Below, piece by piece: positions 13,301 to 23,758 of a stretch of 64,000 nucleotides of DNA. Each line of letters starts with the position of its first letter. The stretch's first letter is position 1. Both the position numbers and the translations under genes were made by a program. Origin of the DNA: Melampsora larici-populina 98AG31 (taxonomy: Eukaryota > Basidiomycota > Pucciniomycetes > Pucciniales > Melampsoraceae); contig NW_006768813.1 in the NCBI RefSeq assembly GCF_000204055.1, forward strand, positions 420,214 to 484,213, read 5' to 3'. The notes beneath the pieces were generated by a model. The model saw nothing but the letters and a program-made list of their open reading frames with translations, was not told where the DNA came from and did not search any database.

Positions 13301-15123
13301 GGTATTGATAGCATTGAAAAGGGCGGGCTCGGCATCGGTTACAAAGGTTTGTGGTAAACGGATTGGGACGCCTTCTTCCGTCAAATCAAAAACAACACTT
13401 TTCAATTGATTCATAGCCCATTCGTAATTCATTTCAGTTTCTTCATGCAAGAAACACAAAGCCACGGTGAAAGACTTATGTGTATTGGTTGTACCGACTA
13501 TATGTAGAAGTGGAAGATTAAACCGATTTGTCTTGTAAGTACAATCTAAGCCAAGAACAGTAGGAAATCTTCGAGCTAAGCGAATGGCATCTGGGCTGGC
13601 GAAGAAAAGGTTTTGGAGAGCTCCATTGGGTGCGGTGAGAGTTCGGAATGCCCAGTTGTGACCCGATATCAAGTCAAAGAGCCCCTGAATAGGTGTTCTA
13701 CCATTCAACCATCGATCCCTATGTCGAGCACGGATGTTGTGGATGTCACGCAAGAGCGGTTCACAACCAGGTTCGACAGCGAGTAAAGATCGGATCTGAC
13801 GAGCACGACATCCAGCAGCATAAAGTAAGTTGATTTCTGCTTCCATCTCGGGTGTAAATCGACGATAGACGGCCAGGTCGTGAGGTTTTTCAAACGGAGG
13901 GTGATTATGTACAAGTTTGGTGGGGCTTTTGCTGTCCTGATGCACAAACCATCGGTTTGATTTTCCTCGGTAATTGAGTGAGATTTCAAAGCCACAGTTG
14001 GTCTTCTTTGTAGAAGTCGAGCGCTCCTTAGCTACAGATGGAACGACGTGACCAAGTGAACATCGGAGGTAGATTCGAAGGGTTCGCTCATGTTTGGTTT
14101 TATGGCTCTTTGTGGCCAAGGCATATCCTTGATGTCGTGCAACAGCCTTCAGGTACATGAGACCGTTGGCCATCTCGAAAAACTGTTTGCCAACTTTAGG
14201 TGACTCCAGTAATCGTATTGGTGCAGCCCCTAGTAAATAACCACCACATCATCAGCTATCAATTGGGAAAACTCTACAAATCAAACAATGAGATACGCAC
14301 CAATTGGTGGCCAGTCTTCATCTCGCTCTTTGAGAAATTCTTCTACAACACCATCTTCGTCTTCAACAACACCATCGAGATTTGGATTGTTTGTATCGGT
14401 TGTAGAAGTTGTGTTTTGAGTTGGTTGAGTTGAAGAAGACAACGTAATAGGATCAGGAGTTGTGTCAATTTTGTTGGTTAAACTCGATTGTGTATTTATG
14501 ATAGCAGATGTGGTGGTTAGGTCAGTTGAAGTTGAAGACGCGTTGGTTGACGTCGTGGGAATGGAAATCACAGTCGGAGTCGTGGTTATGTTGGTTGATC
14601 TGGTGTTTGATGTTACGGGAATGGAAATAGGAGTAGTCGATGTGGTGGGAATAGACAAACCTGGAGGTTCCATAGTAGTGGGTATCAATGAGGGATGTGG
14701 TGGTAAAGGGAAAGATGTCAAGTGCGGTATCGGATGGTTCATATAGAACGGATGAAACGGATATTGGGGAGCATTGAATGAAAACTGCTGAGATGATGGT
14801 GAACTACTAGGAATCGGAAAGTGAGGAGGGTACAAGTGAGATGAAACACTTTGAGGATTTCCATTCATCAGATGGAATGGATTAAGAGGTGGTGGATTGT
14901 AAGTTGGATAGAAAACGGGTGGTGGATACAAGTATGGTGGTATTGGCTGTTGTATGCATGGTGTGGGAATAGGGTGATCTTGGTTTATCGCCGGTTGTTG
15001 TGGTGTTATTTGTGGAGTGGGAATAGGGTGATCTTGGGGTATTGCCGGTTGTTGTGGTGTTATTTGGGTGGGCAGTTGTGTGGGGGCCATTATATGGTTT
15101 GCGTGACTTGTTTGTTGAATCAC
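10382..15123 (-). CDS. MULE transposase fused to an OTU-like cysteine protease domain
   Basis: Five exons join in frame: 14301-15123, 11861-14229, 11670-11779, 11450-11605 and 10382-11408, giving about 1494 residues with no stop. Order: a Pro/Thr/Ser-rich N-terminus (about 1-270); a FAR1/WRKY-GCM1-like DNA-binding region near 285-390; the MULE DDE core with LDCTYKTN (first Asp), VTDAEPALF (second Asp) and TSRVEGSHF (Glu); a SWIM-like LPCSHD; a CCHC zinc knuckle CSHCKTPGHQINTC; an acidic linker; and a C-terminal OTU-like domain with NPLSFGNCGYDAIA (nucleophile Cys) and GEHFVSL (His). The Asp of the usual DGNC motif is Phe here. MULE transposases cut and paste the element. OTU domains cleave ubiquitin; why one is fused here is not known to me. 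The first Met is a choice; a second Met lies 11 residues downstream. Confidence 0.9.
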
Positions 15124-15477
15124 AAACTGTGATTGTAGATGGAGGAGGCTTTGGGGTTGTGGCTGGGGTTCTCAAGGTTTGAGTCCGTGATACAGACGGG
15201 CCATTGGCCCTCGGTAGAGTATCCTTACGGGAACTTCTTCGTTGTGCGTTGTGCTTCATGACCCGATCCCCCTCTTGCTCTGGGCTTGGGGGGCGGAAGC
15301 TCTTTTTGCAGCCCTGCTATGTGGATTCATAGCCCGGTTTGAGGGGTGGACAGCCCTCTCATTGTGGATGGGGGCTGTTAGGGCAAATAAAGGCGCTTGG
15401 AATGGGGCTTTCAGGTCCAAATAAGTTTGTGTAACTTTGTTTTGGCTCGAAGTTTTTGGAATTACCCGATATGAAAG

Positions 15478-15521
15478 GGGGCTTCGGGTTTTTTTTTTGC
15501 GGGCGTTAAATAGTGAAATCC
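15478..15521 (-). repeat. MULE terminal inverted repeat, right
   Basis: Inverted copy of 9870-9913. It is followed at 15522 by the second TATCAAAA. Confidence 0.95.
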
Positions 15522-15696
15522 TATCAAAAAAAAAATCTCTCAATGGAACACTTTATTCAACCATACTCACACCGTTGTCTGCAATCCTGCAACCTATGAA
15601 CACCAAGGACGTGCAACACTTTATTCTGCCAAGGATTCAGTGTTTGTGCTTGAAAACAATCCAACCCTTTTCATTGACAAGATTAAAGGTGCTATG

Positions 15697-15916
15697 TGTG
15701 AGTAATGCACAAAATTATAAGCACATCAATTAATTGAGCTTATAAAAGTAAAAGAGACAAAACAGATGGTGTCTTTATTTCTTTGATACAATATGATAAA
15801 ATAGAAAAAGAGATAAAGAAAACATGAAAGTAAGCTTACCTGTGAGTAATGCACAAAATTATAAGCACATCAATTAATTGAGCTTATAAAAATAAAAGAG
15901 ACGAAACAGATGGTGT
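15697..15916 (+). repeat. 76-bp direct repeat, two copies
   Basis: 15697-15772 and 15841-15916 are near-identical copies beginning TGTGAGTAATGCACAAAATT and ending GATGGTGT, 144 bp apart start to start, with two substitutions seen. No coding content. They may be relics of a small element or of a local duplication. Confidence 0.85.
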
Positions 15917-16151
15917 TTGAATCTTGGTGCAGAACCTCACAGGTATATGTAGACAAAAATACTAATAGAAGAGAGAGTTAAAAGACAATGACATGTGTAT
16001 TATGAAATATAATGTAACTAGAATGGTGTATTATCAAATACCGTAGCATAGTAACAGAGATCAAAAAGAAAACAAATCAAATCACAATTCAGAAATAGAA
16101 AAATCAAACAATGAAACATAACCATAACCGTAATTCATAATAACCAATACT

Positions 16152-17033
16152 ATGTATAACTACACCAATTGCCTTGCTTGTCAAAAAACCATTGCCAACA
16201 ACCTCAAGGAATGCCTTTTCCTCACTGTTCATAAGGCCACAAAAGTCAATCCCAACCAGACACCTGAATCACAGGCAAGATACTCTGGCAATATTGCCCA
16301 TATCCCACCCAAGTATCTAGTGTTTTTAGGTTAGTACTTCTTTATTTCTTTCTTCTGGAAGACATGATACTGATGTATATTGTTTCTATTCAGCTTTACT
16401 AAGATGAGACTGGATTATAATTATTGAGGGATTTCCAACACAATCATGTTTGGTCCAGAAAAGGCCAACAACCTAAGGCCCTAAACCAATCAAGGCACAG
16501 GGTTCATAATTATAGTGTTCTAGCTGCAACATGTGAGATGGGTCTCTTGGCAGCTAATGCAAAGGCCAACACATATTGTTGACACAAATTCACAGCGTTT
16601 TTGAAGCATGTTTTGGTAAGTTTTTTCTATTTCCTTTGAATTTGCCTGTTATTTCTATTTCTTTTGAATTTGCCCGCTATCACAAAGCTGACAATAAGTT
16701 TGTTGCAGCTGCCTGTCATGTCACATGAGGCCATACCCAAATCAAAACTTGGTCTTAGTGTTAGATATTGCCACTATTCATCACCGCGGGGTGATTGAGA
16801 CAATGTGCAATGAAGCAGGAGTAATTATAATATACTTACCATCATACACACCCAAATTCAACCCGATTGAGCAAACCTTTGATGTTTTCAAGGATTTTCT
16901 TTGTTGGAATGGCCTTCTTGGTCAGGCTGGTGATAAGTTGAGGTGCCTGAGGATGGTGATGGCTGATGTATGCACATCAAATTTCATTATGAGCTTATAT
17001 CAAACCTGTGATTACAGACCACATGATGAATGA
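16152..17033 (+). pseudogene. Tc1/mariner (IS630-type) DDE transposase remnant
   Basis: The readable part is 16725-17033. It shows LVLVLDIATIHHRGVIETM (second catalytic Asp) and YLPSYTPKFNPIEQTFDVFK, where NPIE carries the third acidic residue; spacing and wording fit the DDE_3 superfamily. An upstream frame, 16152-16334, ends PPKYLVFLG, where family members have the first catalytic Asp (VFLDE), with a GT site directly after it. Between them the reading has several stops (around 16440-16620), so the gene is dead even if small introns are allowed. I could not find TIRs or a TA duplication. Confidence 0.75.
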
Positions 17034-18092
17034 GAAGTTGTAAAATAGTTTCATTATAAAATAGTCTTGTTAAAAGAAAGCCTTGTTGATATGGTTTCAT
17101 CTCAACAATAGTCAAAGAAATCAATTTTTTATAGTAATTTCTTATGTTCCATTGAATCATAATGTTGAGATAGCAAGTTCAATATTGGGACACTCAATGA
17201 TTTTCAAGAAAAATTCCTTGTGTATTGTGAGATTTCTTGATGTTTTGAGAATATTTAACAAGTACCTTTTTTTCTTGCTTTGAGTGGAAAGCAACAAAAT
17301 AACCTTGCTAAAAAGTAATCTTGCTTGGAAGTTGGAACTTGTCTCTGAAGCATCAAAAAGTCATTACAAACAGTTTCAAACATCAAACATAATAAGTCTC
17401 AAAATACAAACAGACATTTATTGATAAGAATATTCTTTAATACTAGAGCTTAGGCAGGCTCACCCGCCTTGAAAATTAATAAGTAAAATGTTTATCTTGA
17501 TGGTTCAAATGGCTGGAGGCTTGAGTCAGGCTCAGGAAAACAAAGACATGAAATAGGATAAGTGTTTGGGCTAAATTGTTATGCTTCATGCTCAACTAAT
17601 CACATCATTTTGACGATACTCATTCCACACAGGGATCAATTGATGTAAAACACAGACGCAGATGAGTTACAACTTTAATAAAAAAGAAACCCAATGAATG
17701 ATGAAAAAATTAAATGATTTTTCATTTCAATAACTCAAAGGTATTCAAATACATTGTTGGAACTTGAAGTGAAGGGAAAAAATCATATAACCCATACTGT
17801 TTCCTGAAAAGAATTGAACCACACACAAACAATTAGTACACCACACTTTTATTAACGAGAAGGATAAAGACAAATAAGATTCTTTTGTCAGATTGAAACT
17901 TAACTGAGCTTTGAGTCTGAATACTTTATCTAAAGCTTAACCCTCTCAATCAAGTTCTGAAAGACATTCTTTAAATCATTCAATTTGACATTCAAAATAA
18001 TTGGATTTCAATTACAATTGTTTTTATTGTCAAACAAAGAACCCAATCTCAATAAAAGCAATTTAGGGGGCAAACAGAAAATTAACTTTGCT
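17034..18092. other. AT-rich non-coding stretch
   Basis: About 1 kb with no supported gene. It may include the rest of the Tc1-like element. No repeat or RNA gene was recognised. Confidence 0.4.
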
Positions 18093-19221
18093 TTATATCA
18101 TTTTATTTCCAGAAGCAAGAGAGAAAGGATGAAAAACCAGGACAAACACTTCATTACATATCTCAATATCCACCAAAAGCTTCAAGGATGTTTCCAGATA
18201 AAACTTCATATGATTCTTAATGTATTTCCAAAATAAATCACTTTCTTCTTTATCATCATTAGAATGATGATAAATGACATCATCTTCAAGTTCATTCAGT
18301 TCCTCAGTAGGATTATTGTGTTTAGGTGCAAGAGTATAACCTGATGCATGACAAGCTATTTGACATCTATCATAACAAGTTGAGGATCCTAGTTCTGGTT
18401 CTATATTGATTAAAAGTGGTAAACCTGTTAATTTCATACTTAGGTTTGAGAATAATGAAAGTGAGAAGAGGTGGGATAGAATTGATGAATATAAAGCTGA
18501 ACTTGGTACAGCTGAATGAGAGGTGACCATATGTGGTTTACCTATCAAACAAATTTGGAAAGGTTTCTGTTTAGCAATTTGATCAATTTGAAAAAGAACT
18601 CAAGATTTGTGACAAATTACTTACCCATTTCACAAGTTAAAAACCTAGATTATTCACCGAGCTCTTGATCATTTACAACAGCTGAAACACATTTGAAAAT
18701 TTCTTCTAAAACACTTGGCGCTGATCTATCTAAATTACCTTGGATTAAAAACAAAAGATTTCCTTAAATCAAACACAAACAAAATTCAGATGACTTCTTT
18801 GATCTCGGTCTTCACATTAGAGGTTTTCAATTGTAACTTACAATATTAGACTGTAGTCCTAGGAGTACATTTAAGAGAGCGATTGAATTAGGGTCAATGA
18901 TTTGAGTTTGATGTTCAATTATTTTCTTATTTGAAGGGAAGTTTTCTGAGGATGTTACTGGTTGATTGGATGAACTGGGCAAGCTGTAAACAAAGATTTT
19001 GAGATAGATAAAGAAGTAGAAACATATTTCGGGCCAATTGATTCTTCTGATTGATGATGACCGAGTTGAGTAATGAAATGTTGATATTTTTGATAATGAT
19101 GAAATGATATTGATGACAGTAATTTGGCATTTGGTGTGATAAAGATATCTTGATAGAGTAACAAAATGAATCTGGATCTATCTGGATTGATTGAACTTGA
19201 AGTGATGACATTGCAGTTCAT
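18093..19221 (-). pseudogene. Unidentified decayed multi-exon gene
   Basis: Several minus-strand stretches read like real protein, separated by plausible short GT-AG introns. They are about 18955-19221, about 18850-18970 (IIEHQTQIIDPNSIALLNVL), about 18650-18740 (DRSAPSVLEEIFKCVSAVV) and 18093-18548 (SALYSSILSHLFSLSLFSNL and a Cys-containing segment STCYDRCQIACHASGY). The third stretch ends in an in-frame TGA before the next can be joined, and no single frame runs through. I do not recognise the family. It could be a degraded host gene copy; the exon calls are tentative. Confidence 0.35.
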
Positions 19222-22168
19222 TTGATTTTAACATGAGTTTGCGGAGATGTCTTAGGAGATCAAATGAGGAAATAGCAAACATAGAACAAGCAGAGCAAGG
19301 GTGTATTGAGCAAAACTGACAATGGACAGTCAAGTAGAAAGCTGCAATTTTCTGTAAACCGGCAGGAAGATTCAATCGGTAAGATGTTGATAACATACCA
19401 CACCGTGGGCAAAGTTGGGTTGCATTCCGGGATCCAACAGGCAGACGAAACACAGGACCATGGTTCAGACTACAAAATGACCTAATTTTACACCAAAAGT
19501 CAATTCTATACAGCGACTTAGACTTTTGACAGCAACAAAGGGGACCCTTCTCCACTGACCTGCGACATCACAACCTCCCTTGACTTCACTTTACCACCTA
19601 TCAACTCCCACCTTGACCCACTTCCAGTTCCCATTACTCACCCAAACCGGCCACTGACACTGTCAAGAGCCTTACAACCTACTCAGACTCAACCATAGGT
19701 TGCTCTACAGGGCTCAGCTTTCAGGAGTTAACCTCCTCAACCTTTGGTATCCGACCATGACGGTTTGCTTTGAAGTAGATTTCCCAGTCCTTTCTTCTTT
19801 TGAGGTCCCAGAGGTTTGGCGGTTTTGAGAGAGTCCAAGGGTCCACTTACCAAAGAAGTCAGGGGGCTCATTCATCAGGCACAGGTGATGTGATGTTCAT
19901 TTCTGTCTTACCCGTTTTTGATATAAAGAGACTGATGACCCTGCTTTCAAACTTGCCAACTCTCCACTTGCTTTACTTTGCTGCTTACTATCCATCCATT
20001 GTCTTATTTCCTCTTGAATATCATACCTAACCTCATACAAATCATCCTAAAACTACATCTATATCCCATTCGAATCACAATGGATCAATCTTCTATGATC
20101 ATCGCCAGTGACGCCACCGTACCAGAAGTTACCTCCCACCCTGGTCCACCTCCTAGCAATACTAGCGGCATGTCAAAGATGATCTGGGTAGAGCTGACTT
20201 TCATAATTCCCGTGAGAATTCCCAGAACTTGGTAAGGCCATAAGCCATAACAAACCTCATGCTTATATCCGCTGGTCCGCCCAAGAAGGGAGCACCGAAG
20301 AATCGGGGGAATTATTCTGGGACTTTTCTGGGACTCTGGTAATACAGCCCCCTGATATTAGCATACTGTAAGCATATTACATGTCAGCTGTCCTCAACCA
20401 CTTAATTGATTTTGAGGGCAAAACCATAATGTCAAAATTGTCATAACTCAATACTCCAACCTTTCACAAACTCGTCATACTTGCGCTCCGCAGTGCACAC
20501 TTGCACCCATTTTTAGAATTTATTGTGTCAATTATTCTCTTCAATTCTTAATTTCCTTAACTTGAATAGCTTGCAATCTTTGAAGTATAGGTTTTGTTCT
20601 ATTGATAATCTGAGGTCATCTTAAACAACACTGACCTTCTTTCTGACTGTTTTGGATAGTTCATTGACTCAACAATCCTGCACCCACAGTGCCAGCAATC
20701 CCGCTTAAACCAAAATTGGCACAAACTGGGCTATATACTCAAACATAGCAATCATGTCTTTCACACTTTCATACTTCCTGAAATGGTTGGCAAACTCTAA
20801 TTTATATATTTTTCACATTCATTGCTTTGTTTCAGTATTTGAGTCTTGATCAAATGGTTGTAAGACTTTTCAGCATTCTGGTTATTCTCAATCTTTGATA
20901 ACTGTTCATTCTTTTGTCAATTTAAATCGATTTTGTTTCTTTTTGCTGAGTTTATTTTCACCACTGTTCTCATTTACACTCAATCATTTCATCTTGGTTA
21001 TTATTCCTGGCTGATTGTAGATCTTTGATCAAAAAGATTTGTTCGATTACTAGTATCATGGAGCTTGAACTGGATAAATCAAGGCTTACAGCACTGCTTT
21101 CAGAAAAGAGAAGTTTTAAAAAATATCTCTCACTTCACTCGCAATACCTGTTGCAACAAGTTGTGGTAATATGTTTCTGCAAATTGTATGTATCTCAGAT
21201 AGCCTTTTACTATTTGGTGAAAGTGAAAATGAAGTTCCTCTCAACGGGTTTAATCTCGACAATTGTCAAAACTCAGTGTTTTTCTTTGTTCCTCCGAAGA
21301 ACTGACAACCCATCTTGAACAGAAGGAATCACTCATAGATAGCTTTGCCATGAGTCTTCTGCAAGACCTCTGCTTTCTTTTTCGTCTTCTTCAACTCGCG
21401 AGTCCAGGAATTTGATGAAAGTGCAGAGAGTTGCGGAAAGGTTAGACGAATGAGTGATGAATTGCAGGGTGAAATCTTGTAGGAGCATCTTGGTGGTGTT
21501 TGGATTTCGGTGAGCCAATGAGTGAGTGTAGACTATAGTTGAGGTGAGAGGGTGATGGAGGGTTGACAGGGGTTGACCATACCCATGTCACCGACTTGAT
21601 TAGGCCATATTTAACCGGATTTAAATCAAAAAAGCTTTCTGGTGGCCTAATGGTAGGTCAAACGTGGGGCAAGATTTACATACAAGTGTGCTGGTATAAG
21701 CCCATACTCCATGGGTGTACAGAGGTTTCCCGGAATCCCAGACAAGTACCAGGCTATCCCCCGCTTCTTTGGTCTACCGCCCAAGAACAGGTTGCCCACA
21801 TGTGATCACATGTGATTGCCTGCGGCAAACGTGACCTGGGACTTATCCCACATTCATGGGTCTATAGAGAAATACTGCCTTGGACACCCTATGCCCTAGT
21901 ACCGCGTCTCCTTACCCCTTACCCTCCCAAGACCAAACAACCCCATTGCAAACCACCCGTCTCACCTCAAAGCACATCTACAACAGTATATCACCTTGCC
22001 CTTAGAGATGTCCTCTTTCCCTCCGCTGGTTGTGTTCATTTGTAAGTACACTGACCCTCCTTTCTGTCTGTTTACACATTATTTGCACTGAGATTATATC
22101 ATTCCTGCTTTGCTCTGTTATCCTGATAAAAGACGGTGTGTGCTTTGTCAATTCCGGTGTGGCTCATC
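19222..22168. other. Non-coding stretch before the KDZ relic
   Basis: Nearly 3 kb without a supported gene. The minus frame 19178-19555 has several CxxC pairs (CPRC, CQFC, CSAC), but no family is recognised and it is only 125 codons. The plus frame 20080-20235 is short. An 18-bp perfect palindrome lies at 21797-21814. The end of this stretch is the presumed upstream part of the KDZ-family gene that begins near 22169. Confidence 0.4.
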
Positions 22169-22201
22169 ATGCTTGTATTAGAATTTATCACTCACCTCAA
22201 C

Positions 22202-23728
22202 CAACACTGCCACTATACTATACAGTATTGTGATACTGTAGTATAGTACTGAGTTTTCAATACTATACTTTGAAAGTATAGTATGTATTGGACTACCTTT
22301 CTAGATACTATACTTTCAAAGTATAGTACTGAGTTTTCAGTACTATACTACAGTATTGAGTTTAGTATAGTCAATAGGGAAAGGCACCCATAATTGTATT
22401 GATCATCAATCCAGTTCCAAATGCGAGTCCAACAAAACCTCAACGATCAAAATTGGAATCGAGCTGCTCAAATCCTTTCATTGTACGTCAATTATTGAGA
22501 ACCCCAGCTTTTCAATCTTGTCCTCTTTGACACTAGGAACAGAAAAGAATCAAAAGTTAAAAGAAGAATCAATCCATCATTCAATCAATCATTTGAACAA
22601 TCACACAAAGAAAATCATGATCAAATCAACATTGAACCAAAATTAAACCCAACCTGTTACCAAATCAAAACTGAAATTGAATCAAAACTTAGTGAAATCA
22701 AATCAAAATTAAAATCAAATCAAAATCAAGACTCAATCTCAAAATGATATCAGAAGAATTGGCAACTGATTTCAAAAGTGACACTAGATTCAAAATCAAG
22801 CAAAGGATGATTAGTGAAGAAACTCAAGCTACTTTTGCTGATCAAGGGCTCTCATCCTCCATTCACTATCTCCAACTCCAACAGCTCATCACTCTCAACT
22901 TACATCTTGGTCAAAAGCATGTCTGATCCTATCTCATTTGTAGTTAACAAGTGTACAAATTGTTTTAATTTTAATTGAAGTACTTTAAATCAACAAAATA
23001 GGAGCTTGTTCTTTTGTTGAGTTATGATAATAGATAAGCTGCGAGAGAATGAAAGAGACAAATTTGAAATTATCTATTATCTAATGCTGATACGGGGGAA
23101 AACCTTAAGTTTCCCTTCATTCTTGATGCCAATATAGGAATCTTACAGTAACATCAATTGATAGAACACAATGAAAATAGATGATGCCTGCTGTGTAATC
23201 TCCATAACGTTCACAATCTCCAGTCTACATGATTTCAATCTGTATACAAATTTAGAAACCAGTTCATCTTGTCAAAGCTTGTGTTCTATAAGCTTTGTCT
23301 TGTTGCTGACTTCTTTTTTGATCTGAAGAGATGTTGTCTTTGATTGTTGGTCAAGCACAAGACCATGATCAAAGTTGTTTTCATACTTACATCAATATTT
23401 TACATACATACACGGGTGGGAGGATGAACTTGCAAGTCAAGGAGGTTTTTGGTTTTTGTTGTGGGTATGTTGGCAAGGTGCTTGATGGGGAAAATCTCCT
23501 CATGAAGCTGATAGGTCATCCTGTGATTGATCATCTGATTGATTGTAAGGAGTTGTGGTGAGGTGAAGATTGTACTAGTAGTACAATACTATACTTGGTA
23601 TAGTATAGTATAATATAGTGTAGTCAAGTACTATACTATACTATAATGTCCTTTGTTAAGTATAGTCTAAACTATACTATACCTGGTATAGTACTATACT
23701 GGTATAGTATAGTATAGTGGCAGTGTTG
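22202..23728. mobile_element. Non-autonomous CAAC-ended (hAT-like) element, 1527 bp
   Basis: The termini are inverted copies starting CAACACTGCCACTATACTAT. A 7-bp duplication, CCTCAAC, flanks them at 22195-22201 and 23729-23735. Subterminal regions (22215-22370 and 23570-23718) are dense arrays of the palindrome-prone motif TAGTACTATAC in both orientations. The interior has short open frames only (for example 22744-22926) and no transposase. The CAAC ends and 7-bp TSD match hAT-1 and hAT-3 in this window, so a related transposase probably moves it; that is inference. Confidence 0.85.
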
Positions 23729-23758
23729 CCTCAACCAACAACACCCATACCTTGCAAC

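Larger units (their letters stand above)
9870..15521 (-). mobile_element. Complete MULE (Mutator-like) DNA transposon carrying a transposase-OTU fusion gene
   Basis: The ends are 44-bp terminal inverted repeats, 9870-9913 and 15478-15521, that appear identical by eye. They begin GGATTTCACTATTTAACGCC, contain a run of ten A, and end in GAAGCCCC. An 8-bp target duplication, TATCAAAA, flanks them at 9862-9869 and 15522-15529. The TSD length and the transposase both indicate the Mutator superfamily. The 5652-bp element contains one five-exon gene on the minus strand with no stop or frameshift. Inside the left TIR is an array of CAAACTTTTT motifs (9960-10050). Identical TIRs and an open gene suggest recent activity. 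Confidence 0.95.

Noticed and set aside
18093..19555. Treating the minus-strand fragments as a functional gene
   Set aside because: An in-frame stop before the last segment and no continuous splice solution; kept only as a tentative pseudogene.
23567..23720. TATAGTACTATAC array as a simple microsatellite
   Set aside because: It mirrors the array at 22215-22370 and lies just inside matched TIRs and TSDs, so it is the subterminal region of an element.
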